A stretch of 11,168 nucleotides of DNA from Eggerthellaceae bacterium (GTDB lineage: Bacteria; Actinomycetota; Coriobacteriia; Coriobacteriales; Eggerthellaceae): contig JAGCZM010000084.1 in assembly GCA_017960005.1 (NCBI GenBank), positions 1 to 11,168 on the forward strand, in the 5' to 3' direction. Below the pieces are notes generated by a model. The model saw nothing but the letters and a program-made list of their open reading frames with translations, was not told the origin of the DNA and searched no databases. A program made the position numbers and the translations under genes. Every line of letters starts with the position of its first letter. Within the stretch, counting starts at the first letter, position 1. Positions 1 through 5,986 of the stretch are shown in pieces.

Positions 1-849
1 CTTCTTGCAGGCATCGGAGCCCTCGTCGAAACGCTGTGCCAAAAATCCGGGAAGATAGGACGGCGTGAACTTCACCAACTCCCCCAAATCAAAAGGCTCG
101 AGCGAATCCATAATCGTGTCCGGCATCTTCTCCGAGGCATCGATTGGGAAATCCTCAAACGCCATGCGACCGCTTCTGGTCAGATGGTAGTAATCGGTAT
201 CGATGATTTCGGTATCGCCGACGCGGGACGAATGGACTTTCGTGGCCTCGAACTCCACGATGCCTTCGGTTTTTCCGGCATACAACCAATAAGGGATATA
301 CACGCCCTGCGCCCCTTCAAATATCGCTTCTCCGGAAAACTTGTTGGGTAGATACGCCTTGCCTTTGCAGTGCTTTTTGAATATCTCCTTGGCGTCATCC
401 TTGCTTATCTTAAACGGAAGGACGCGGGCAGGCTCCCATACACCCGACAGGGTTCCCGGCAATATCGCCGGATTGTTGCAATAGGGACACAGCGTAGCTG
501 TGGTGGTGTCATCGCAAACAAGCTGCGCCCCGCATGAAGAGCAGGTGTATTCGAGGAGATGGTCTTTGTATTCGACACCGGCCATACCGCTTCCGCCCGA
601 TATGGCGGCAACCATGCGCTCGGTTCCTCCCACGGCGTTGGCAACCTTGATATCCTCGGTTACATCAGAAACACCTTTTTCTGCGACACGTTTGTTCGCT
701 TTGAGATGCTTTTCCGCGAAGCGCTCATCGATTGCGTCGACGGCAAACTCCGATTCGCAGCTGCGACAGCGCAGCTTTGCGCTTTTGGAGCTGTAATACA
801 GATTGCCGCCGCACTTGGGGCATTGATAGTTGATTGTCTGAACTGCCAT
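1..849 (-). CDS. Double zinc-ribbon protein, YdjG-like (partial, C-terminus beyond left edge)
   Basis: This frame stays open from an ATG at 849 to the window edge, giving 283 residues without a stop, so the gene is cut. Two treble-clef-type zinc ribbons are visible: C10/C13 with C28/C31, and C103/C106 with C121/C124. After them comes a globular part with motifs such as PFKISKDDA (about 145-153), LPNKF (167-171) and YIPYWLYAG (184-192), typical of proteins labelled 'TFIIB-type zinc ribbon-containing' or, wrongly, 'PriA helicase'; no helicase motif is present. It follows the SPFH gene on the same strand with a 69-bp gap. That pairing matches ydjG and ydjI of the B. subtilis pspA operon, where the products act at the membrane under envelope stress. 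A similar role here is inference. The start lacks a clear Shine-Dalgarno, and an in-frame GTG lies about 12 codons upstream inside a hairpin. Confidence 0.8.
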   Translation of the reverse strand, partial: MAVQTINYQCPKCGGNLYYSSKSAKLRCRSCESEFAVDAIDERFAEKHLKANKRVAEKGVSDVTEDIKVANAVGGTERMVAAISGGSGMAGVEYKDHLLEYTCSSCGAQLVCDDTTTATLCPYCNNPAILPGTLSGVWEPARVLPFKISKDDAKEIFKKHCKGKAYLPNKFSGEAIFEGAQGVYIPYWLYAGKTEGIVEFEATKVHSSRVGDTEIIDTDYYHLTRSGRMAFEDFPIDASEKMPDTIMDSLEPFDLGELVKFTPSYLPGFLAQRFDEGSDACKK

Positions 850-872
850 GGGCTCGATGTATATGCTCGAAC

Positions 873-903
873 CGGGACCGAACACAAACGCAATTCGGTC
901 CCG
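873..903. repeat. Intergenic 10-bp perfect inverted repeat (hairpin) between the SPFH and zinc-ribbon genes
   Basis: CGGGACCGAA (873-882) and TTCGGTCCCG (894-903) are exact reverse complements around an 11-nt loop. The hairpin lies 15 nt after the SPFH stop codon in the direction of transcription and 23 nt before the start of the next gene. No T-tract follows on the minus strand, so it is not a standard intrinsic terminator. It could be an RNA-processing or stabilising hairpin that sets different amounts of the two products, or a weak attenuator. Confidence 0.7.
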
Positions 904-918
904 AGGTCCTCTACGTGT

Positions 919-2160
919 TTAGGGGCGCTTCTTGCCGCATTCCGAACAGAAATTGCCGGTGTTTTGTTTGCCGCATTCGCATACCCAGGTGGGATTGGGC
1001 TTGCCGCAATTGGAGCAGAACTTTCCGGTGTTTACCTGACCGCACTCACAGGCCCAACCCGCCGGTGCGGGTGTGGTCGCAACGACTCCCGCCGCGGCAA
1101 ATCCGCCGCTGGGATCGACCGCATATTGATTGGCGGGAGCTCCGCCGAACCCGGCATTGCCCTGCGCAAACAATCCCGGTGCGTTCATGCCGCCGATGGC
1201 GTTTGCCATACCCATGCCCATGAATCCCATCATCGCGCCGTTTTCGTTGGCGGCGGCGGTGCGCATGGCATCGCTTTGTGCCGCCGCGATGTTAGCGGCC
1301 GCCATGGAAGGATCTCTCAATACAGCCGCCTTCTGGAGCTCTTTGATCATGTCCTCATCCTCTTCGGATGCGGCGATGGAATTGACACCGAACGCGACGA
1401 TGTTGATGCCGCGCAGGTTAGTCCATGACTCGCTTAAGATTCTGTTGAGACTTTCGGAAAGCTCCATGGTATGGGCCGGAATCGCGGAATACCTGATACC
1501 GGCTTCACTGAGTTTGGAAAACGCAGGCTGCAATGCCGTCAACAGCTCGGCACGAAGCTGGCTGTCAATCTGAGAACGCATATAGGGCGCTTCGATGTTT
1601 CCGCAAACGTTTTTATAAAACAAAAGGGGGTTGACGATTCGATAAGAAAACTCGCCGTTGCAACGAAGGGCGATGTCCACATCCAAGCCGATGTTTTTGT
1701 CCACTACCCTGAAAGGTACCGGAGAGGTGGTGCCGTATTTGTTGCCCAGGATTTCTTTGGTGTTGACGTAATAGACGCGCTGATCTTTGCCGGTATCCCC
1801 GCCGAAGGTAAGCCTGCGCCACATGATCTTGACGGTGTCGCCGAGCGCCTTGCCGAGGCTGCCGGTAAATACGCTGGGTTCGGTCGATTTGTCGAAGATG
1901 AACTCGCCGGGTTCGGCACAAACCTCTACTACCTCGCCTTGCTGAACGATGATCATGCATTGGCCTTCGTTGACGGCGACGGCAGACCCGTTCGAGATGA
2001 TGTTTTCCTCACCTTTTACGTTCGAGCTTCTTCCCGAAACCCTCTTTTGCCCCTTGACGACAAGCGTGTCGGTGGAAAGCGAATCGCAATAGATATATTC
2101 CTTCCACTGATCTCCCAACTGGGAGCTGACGGCGGTGGATGCCGCTTTGATAAGACCCAT
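919..2160 (-). CDS. SPFH-domain protein with two C-terminal zinc ribbons (YdjI-like 'virion core' family)
   Basis: The 413-residue protein starts at an ATG preceded by AAAGGGGG about 7 nt away, a strong ribosome site. Residues about 30-280 match the SPFH/Band-7 proteins of the YdjI type (QGEVVEV at 74-80, GEFIFD at 85-90, YMRSQIDSQLR at 193-203, GINIVAFGVNSI at 251-262). Residues about 285-366 form a flexible linker rich in Ala, Gly and Met. The tail holds two zinc ribbons with the same CxC-x8-CxxC spacing: C371/C373/C382/C385 and C394/C396/C405/C408. No signal peptide or membrane segment is apparent, so it is probably a cytoplasmic or membrane-peripheral scaffold. The family is often named 'virion core protein' after a poxvirus resemblance; that name says nothing about function. 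In B. subtilis the homologue is made with PspA and YdjG under envelope stress. No pspA is visible here, though it could lie beyond the left edge. Confidence 0.88.
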   Translation of the reverse strand: MGLIKAASTAVSSQLGDQWKEYIYCDSLSTDTLVVKGQKRVSGRSSNVKGEENIISNGSAVAVNEGQCMIIVQQGEVVEVCAEPGEFIFDKSTEPSVFTGSLGKALGDTVKIMWRRLTFGGDTGKDQRVYYVNTKEILGNKYGTTSPVPFRVVDKNIGLDVDIALRCNGEFSYRIVNPLLFYKNVCGNIEAPYMRSQIDSQLRAELLTALQPAFSKLSEAGIRYSAIPAHTMELSESLNRILSESWTNLRGINIVAFGVNSIAASEEDEDMIKELQKAAVLRDPSMAAANIAAAQSDAMRTAAANENGAMMGFMGMGMANAIGGMNAPGLFAQGNAGFGGAPANQYAVDPSGGFAAAGVVATTPAPAGWACECGQVNTGKFCSNCGKPNPTWVCECGKQNTGNFCSECGKKRP

Positions 2161-2201
2161 TGATTTGTCCCCCTTTGATAATCGAATCGGGTGTTTGTGC
2201 C

Positions 2202-2229
2202 ATTATCGTATATCTGTCCTCAAAGACAA
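2202..2229 (-). promoter_or_regulatory. Predicted sigma-A-type promoter of the SPFH gene
   Basis: On the minus strand TTGTCT (2229-2224) is followed after 16 nt by GATAAT (2207-2202). These match the consensus at 4 of 6 and 5 of 6 positions. Initiation near 2195 would give a leader of about 35 nt carrying the strong ribosome site. The -35 overlaps the tail of the nrdD terminator, which fits an independent transcription unit. No SigW-like element (the form used by B. subtilis pspA-ydjGHI) was seen. Confidence 0.45.
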
Positions 2230-2258
2230 ATATGGACGGCTTTGTGCCGTCCATATTT
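2228..2258 (-). terminator. Intrinsic terminator downstream of nrdD
   Basis: A perfect 13-bp inverted repeat (2228-2240 and 2246-2258) with a 5-nt loop begins 30 nt after the nrdD stop codon. On the minus strand the stem ends in ATATTT and continues TGTCTTTG, a T-rich though broken tract. The hairpin is strong and sits between two complete genes, so termination is the natural reading. Confidence 0.75.
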
Positions 2259-2287
2259 ACACAGTTTCCGAAAAGGATCGGATGTCT

Positions 2288-4630
2288 TTAGCAACCGCAA
2301 TCCTTGTGGGCAACGGAGTGCTTGACACGGTCTGCCTCCTCGGCGCGTTTTGCGTCGTTGAAACGATCCAGGGTACCTACCAGATAGCCGGTGATACGAC
2401 GGATGCGCTCGAACTTGCCACCCTCGGCCTCGGTGCGTCCGCACTTGGGGCAAACGTCGCCGATGATGCCGTTGTATCCGCAGACCGGGTCGCGGTCGAC
2501 CGGGTGGTTGATGGAACCGTAGCCCATGCCGCTTTCCTTCATGTGGCGGATGACTTCCTCAAACGCATCAAGGTTCTCGGTGGGATCGCCGTCCAGCTCG
2601 ATGTAGCTGATGTGGCCGCCGTTGGTCAACGCGTGAGAGGGAGCCTCAATCGAAATCTTGTCAAACGCGTTGATGTTGTAATAAACCGGTACATGGAAAC
2701 CGTTGGTGTAGTAATCGCGATCGGTAACGCCGGGGATGACACCGTAGCGCTCACGGTCGAGACGCACGAACCTTCCGGAGAGGCCCTCTGCCGGAGTGGC
2801 GATCAAGGTGTAGTTCATATGTCGCTCGGATGCGATTTTGTCGCAATAGTTGCGCATATGACCGATGATCTCCAAACCGAGACGCTGGGCTTCTTCGCTT
2901 TCGCCCTGATGTTTGCCGACCAAAGCGACCAAGCACTCGGCCAAGCCGATGAAGCCGGTGGTCAGGGTGCCGTGCTTAAGGACTTCGCGCTGCTCATCGT
3001 CAGGTTTGAGGTTCTCGGAATCGATCCAAACTCCCTGGCCCATCAAGAACGGGGCATTATAGACCTTCTTGCGTGCCTGAATCTCAAAGCGCTCGTCGAG
3101 TTGAGCGGTGACAAGCTGCAACTTGGAGTCGAGCAAGTCGAAGAACAAATCCTTGTCGCCCTTGGCGCGGATGGCCAAGCGGGGCAAATTGATGGAGGTA
3201 AAAGACAGGTTGCCGCGGCCGGGGGTAACCTCACGGTTGGGGTCGTGACGGTTGCCGATAACGCGGGTACGGCAGCCCATGTAGGCAACTTCGGTCTCGG
3301 GGTGACCCGGCTTGTAGTACTGGATGTTAAACGGAGCATCCAAGAAGCTGAAGTTCGGGAACAATCTTTTTGCCGAGCAACGCATGGCCAACTTGAACAA
3401 GTCGTAGTTGGGATCTTCGGGATTGTAGTTCACGCCCTCTTTTACCCTGAAAATCTGCACCGGGAAAATCGGGGTCTCTCCGAATCCGAGGCCGTCCTCG
3501 GTGGCAAGCAGCATGTTCTTGATGACCATGCGGCCTTCGGGGGTGACATCGGTGCCGTAGTTGATGGAGCTGAACGGAGTCTGAGCGCCGGCACGGGAGT
3601 GCATGGTGTTCAGATTATGAACGACGGCCTCCATTGCCTGGAAGGTGGCACGGTCGGCATCCGCAAACGCATGCTTCTCGACAAAAGCAAGGATGCGGTC
3701 CGCATCCGCTTCGGAAACGCCGCCCTCAACGAGTTTGGTGCGTACGCATGCCTTGAACTCGGGATCGATGTCCATGGAAGCGACCTTGCCGGTCTCCTTC
3801 TCGGCAGCTTCGATGACGGAGGCGGCAAACTCGCGGGCGTCATCGCGGCACTCGAGCAAATCCAAAGACTCGCCGAGGTGCTTACGGAACAATCTGCGAT
3901 AGGTCTTGCGGACGCCGTCTGCCAAACCGTAGTCGAAATCGCAGATGCTTTGTCCGCCGTGCTGATCGTTTTGATTGCTCTGAATCGCGATGCAGGCAAG
4001 CGCGGCATAAGACGCGATGTCGTTGGGTTCACGCAGGTGTCCGTGACCGGTGGAGAAACCACCCTTGAACAGTTTCTTTAACTCTATTTGGCAGCAGGTT
4101 GTGGTAAGGGTATAGAAGTCCATATCGTGGATATGGATGTCGCCTTCGCGATGGGCTTTGGCGAACTTGGGGTCGATGACACACATCTCGTAGAACTGCT
4201 TGGCGGACTCGGAGCCGTACTTGAGCATGGTGCCCATGGCGGTATCGGCGTCGATGTTGGCGTTTTCTCGCTTGAGATCGGAATCGGAAGCCTTGGAGAA
4301 AGTGATGTCTTTCAAGGTCTGGATAAGACGACTGTTGACATCGCGGACGCGGTTGCGCTCGGCACGATACAGGATGTACGCCTTGGCGGTTTGGGTGAAT
4401 CCCTCTTCGATAAGGGTTTCTTCAACCAAGTCCTGGATACCCTCAACGGTGGGTATACCTTCGATGGCTCCGCCTTCGAGCTTCGCAACGACCTTGTCGG
4501 CTATCTCGTCGGCAACTTTTCTGTCCTGCATGGCAGCGCATGCATTGAACGCTTTTTCGATTGCGTCGGCAATCTTTTCTCTGCGGAATTCGGTGGTTCT
4601 GCCATCGCGTTTTACGATTTGAGTAATCAC
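2288..4630 (-). CDS. nrdD: Anaerobic (class III) ribonucleoside-triphosphate reductase, large subunit
   Basis: The 780-residue enzyme makes deoxyribonucleoside triphosphates without oxygen, using a glycyl radical installed by the NrdG activase. Residues 1-95 form an ATP-cone (IVKRDGRTTEF at 5-15). The catalytic domain shows TTTCCQIEL (176-184), SNQNDQHGGQ (218-227), MGCRT with the likely thiyl cysteine C453, and GGHISYIE (671-678). The glycyl-radical motif RITGYL places the radical at G748. The zinc site shows C717, C727 and C730; the position three before C717, often a fourth cysteine, is D714. The chain ends DCGC, an extra cysteine pair. The start is GTG, behind an AAGGGG ribosome site, and the initial residues match the ATP-cone, so no other start is likely. 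Control by NrdR is predicted from paired boxes upstream. nrdG is not adjacent on either side. Confidence 0.97.
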   Translation of the reverse strand: MITQIVKRDGRTTEFRREKIADAIEKAFNACAAMQDRKVADEIADKVVAKLEGGAIEGIPTVEGIQDLVEETLIEEGFTQTAKAYILYRAERNRVRDVNSRLIQTLKDITFSKASDSDLKRENANIDADTAMGTMLKYGSESAKQFYEMCVIDPKFAKAHREGDIHIHDMDFYTLTTTCCQIELKKLFKGGFSTGHGHLREPNDIASYAALACIAIQSNQNDQHGGQSICDFDYGLADGVRKTYRRLFRKHLGESLDLLECRDDAREFAASVIEAAEKETGKVASMDIDPEFKACVRTKLVEGGVSEADADRILAFVEKHAFADADRATFQAMEAVVHNLNTMHSRAGAQTPFSSINYGTDVTPEGRMVIKNMLLATEDGLGFGETPIFPVQIFRVKEGVNYNPEDPNYDLFKLAMRCSAKRLFPNFSFLDAPFNIQYYKPGHPETEVAYMGCRTRVIGNRHDPNREVTPGRGNLSFTSINLPRLAIRAKGDKDLFFDLLDSKLQLVTAQLDERFEIQARKKVYNAPFLMGQGVWIDSENLKPDDEQREVLKHGTLTTGFIGLAECLVALVGKHQGESEEAQRLGLEIIGHMRNYCDKIASERHMNYTLIATPAEGLSGRFVRLDRERYGVIPGVTDRDYYTNGFHVPVYYNINAFDKISIEAPSHALTNGGHISYIELDGDPTENLDAFEEVIRHMKESGMGYGSINHPVDRDPVCGYNGIIGDVCPKCGRTEAEGGKFERIRRITGYLVGTLDRFNDAKRAEEADRVKHSVAHKDCGC

Positions 4631-4771
4631 TTCAATCCCCTTCCTTTCCTGCTTTGCGGTGCAAATTCCACACAGTCCACAAGATGTGGGCCATGAGAAG
4701 TCATACGCCTCGTTTTTTACTTATTACGACCAGCGGTTTTTTCTTAAAACCCCGGTAAAGTCCACGCAATA

Positions 4772-4818
4772 CCACAATATGTAGTGGTGTCGTTATTTTC
4801 TGTCGGAAAATATAGTAC
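4772..4818. promoter_or_regulatory. Paired NrdR-type boxes upstream of nrdD
   Basis: Box 1 (4772-4787, CCACAATATGTAGTGG) fits the NrdR consensus acaCwAtATaTwGtgt at all core positions. Box 2 (4803-4818, GTACTATATTTTCCGA on the minus strand) has one good half and one degenerate half. Their centres are exactly 31 bp apart, the three-turn spacing typical of NrdR pairs. NrdR is an ATP-cone, zinc-ribbon repressor of ribonucleotide reductase genes. Box 2 covers the predicted -10 and box 1 lies just downstream, so binding should block transcription. The nrdR gene is not in this window. Confidence 0.75.
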
Positions 4819-4840
4819 CTTTGCAATATGAAAGGTGCAA
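4812..4840 (-). promoter_or_regulatory. Predicted nrdD promoter
   Basis: On the minus strand TTGCAC (4840-4835) and TACTAT (4817-4812) are separated by 17 nt. Each is an imperfect match to the sigma-70-type consensus, but the spacing is ideal and the -10 falls inside NrdR box 2. Initiation near 4805 gives a leader of about 175 nt before the nrdD GTG. The spacer also holds an inverted repeat ACCTTT...AAAGGT (4817-4822, 4831-4836). Apart from this promoter, the two boxes, the 4896-4922 terminator and a possible short leader reading frame, I see no gene or known riboswitch in 4631-4931. Confidence 0.5.
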
Positions 4841-4895
4841 GATAAATTTTTATGAATTTCTCCCGATTTTCAGGAAACGAATTTGATTTTCGAAG

Positions 4896-4922
4896 AAAAA
4901 CGCCCCGTTTATGCTACGGAGG
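4896..4922 (-). terminator. Probable intrinsic terminator of the methyltransferase-like gene
   Basis: Just after the stop codon at 4932 the minus strand reads CCTCCGT (4922-4916), a 7-nt loop, ACGGGG (4908-4903), then CG and five T (4900-4896). The stem is six pairs with one bulged T, modest in strength, but the T-run and position fit an intrinsic terminator. Confidence 0.5.
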
Positions 4923-4931
4923 GAATAAATA

Positions 4932-5891
4932 TCATCGTTTGACTTCGGCTCCGTACAATGCCGCCGCCAAGCATGCCGTATAAGCCGGCGTGGCATCCCC
5001 CGCCGCACGTATGAACTGCACGCCGGCATCCCTCAGCGCAAACCCGATCTCCACCATGGAATCCGGTGTCGGATAGTTTTTGTCTTTGATGTTCAGCTCG
5101 ACAAAAACGGGAAGACCCTCTTCGGTAAAACCGAGCGTTTCTGCGGTTGCTTTGAGCCGTTTGGCCAAAGAGATTGCCGTATCGAATCCGCAGGCAACGG
5201 AAATACCCAAGACATTGGCCTCGAGATCGGCCATGGCGCATGCCGCCTGCTCAAGCGTCGTTTTGTCGGCCATGTTACCCTCATCGTCGACATCGATGAC
5301 GGCGATTATCGGCTCATACGAGACCATGCGCATACCGCTTAAAGCGCACTTCATGTCGGCGATGGTACAAAAACCGCGCAGCAGATACGCGTCGAATCCC
5401 GAAGGAAGCATTCCCTCGTCTCTCATCATCCCGTCCTCGTCAAGCACGACACCCTCATATACGCCTTGACGGGCAATGCGATTTTGCTTTTCGAAAGCAC
5501 GTGTGAACGCGGCGTATTGGTCGCGGTTTTCGACAACGGAGGATTTGGAAGAAGGATCGAGCGGAAGTCCGCACGGACCCATCTCCACCAAAAGATGTTG
5601 GGGTTTTGCGAATGAAGCCGCAAAAAGAGCCGCATGAGCCAAGTCATCCGGGCTTTGTTCCATATTGCTTTTCAACAGACGGGCAGGAAGCAAATCAGCC
5701 GTATTCGCGACGATGCAGGGTGCCTGTGCCGCTCCTTCCACGCGATACGCATCCTCAAGCGTTTCCGGTTCAAGCAGCATGATGTTCGCCTTGTCTCGGG
5801 CGATGTCGATGCCGCGGCGCTCCAGGGCACGATCGATGTCGTCTCCCACAACCAGCACGTCCTTATGAAACCTGTTGATCAAATCAGCCAT
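4932..5891 (-). CDS. Homocysteine S-methyltransferase-like protein lacking the canonical zinc site
   Basis: The 319-residue protein resembles, distantly, the homocysteine-binding barrel of MetH/BHMT enzymes. Comparable points are APCIVANTADLLPARL (57-72, for the usual TNTF region), LVEMGPCGLPLDP (101-113, for the GSIGP loop), FDAYLLRGFCTIADMKCAL (166-184, for the 'D-ET-leakaAl' strand) and ANVLGISVACG (225-235, for the GxNC loop). The three zinc-binding cysteines of the family appear to be gone: GxNC reads GISV, and GGCCGTTP reads RAAGDATP (295-302). C234 lies two residues from the first site and could be a partial replacement. Methyl transfer to homocysteine is therefore doubtful. I chose ATG 5891, with GGGAG about 6 nt before it, over an in-frame upstream start at 5969 that lacks a family match. 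It diverges from aroA. No cobalamin or metH-type domain follows. Confidence 0.65.
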   Translation of the reverse strand: MADLINRFHKDVLVVGDDIDRALERRGIDIARDKANIMLLEPETLEDAYRVEGAAQAPCIVANTADLLPARLLKSNMEQSPDDLAHAALFAASFAKPQHLLVEMGPCGLPLDPSSKSSVVENRDQYAAFTRAFEKQNRIARQGVYEGVVLDEDGMMRDEGMLPSGFDAYLLRGFCTIADMKCALSGMRMVSYEPIIAVIDVDDEGNMADKTTLEQAACAMADLEANVLGISVACGFDTAISLAKRLKATAETLGFTEEGLPVFVELNIKDKNYPTPDSMVEIGFALRDAGVQFIRAAGDATPAYTACLAAALYGAEVKR

Positions 5892-5901
5892 GTTTGCTCC
5901 C

Positions 5902-5967
5902 GATAAGTGTTTTGCGCTCCATCTTGGTTTTTGCGATGTTAGTATATCCAAACACAAAACCCTTATC
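5902..5967. repeat. 13-bp imperfect inverted repeat in the divergent aroA intergenic region
   Basis: GATAAGTGTTTTG (5902-5914) and CAAAACCCTTATC (5955-5967) pair at 12 of 13 positions across a 40-bp gap. The repeat arms bracket the middle of the 95-bp divergent region, and in each transcript the same motif (CAAAAC, any base, CTTATC) comes 10-19 nt before the start codon. It may be a shared operator or a common leader motif. Confidence 0.6.
5941..5946 (-). promoter_or_regulatory. Possible -10 element for the methyltransferase-like gene
   Basis: TATACT on the minus strand would start transcription near 5934 and give a leader of about 43 nt. The -35 at 17-nt spacing (GTGATA) is poor, so support is weak. 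No convincing promoter for aroA was found in the same gap. Confidence 0.3.
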
Positions 5968-5986
5968 ACGCGATTGAGGAAAGCGT

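Noticed and set aside
1..849. PriA helicase or TFIIB function for the zinc-ribbon protein
   Set aside because: Only the zinc ribbons resemble those proteins; no helicase motifs or TFIIB core repeats are present.
559..1428. 289-codon plus-strand open frame
   Set aside because: It is antisense to the SPFH and YdjG-like genes and spans their boundary; no family features.
2135..4081. 648-codon open frame on the plus strand
   Set aside because: It lies antisense to nrdD, which has all family motifs. Its protein is a low-information shadow caused by codon bias of the true gene, and no ribosome site precedes it.
4677..4689. CCACA/TGTGG element as a third NrdR box
   Set aside because: The half-sites are too close (13 bp in all against 16 for a box) and it is not at a multiple of about 31 bp from the other two with the AT core; it is more likely a small hairpin.
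5892..5969. 26-residue N-terminal extension of the methyltransferase-like protein
   Set aside because: The start at 5969 has no family match and would run through the predicted promoter and repeat; ATG 5891 has a well-placed GGGAG.
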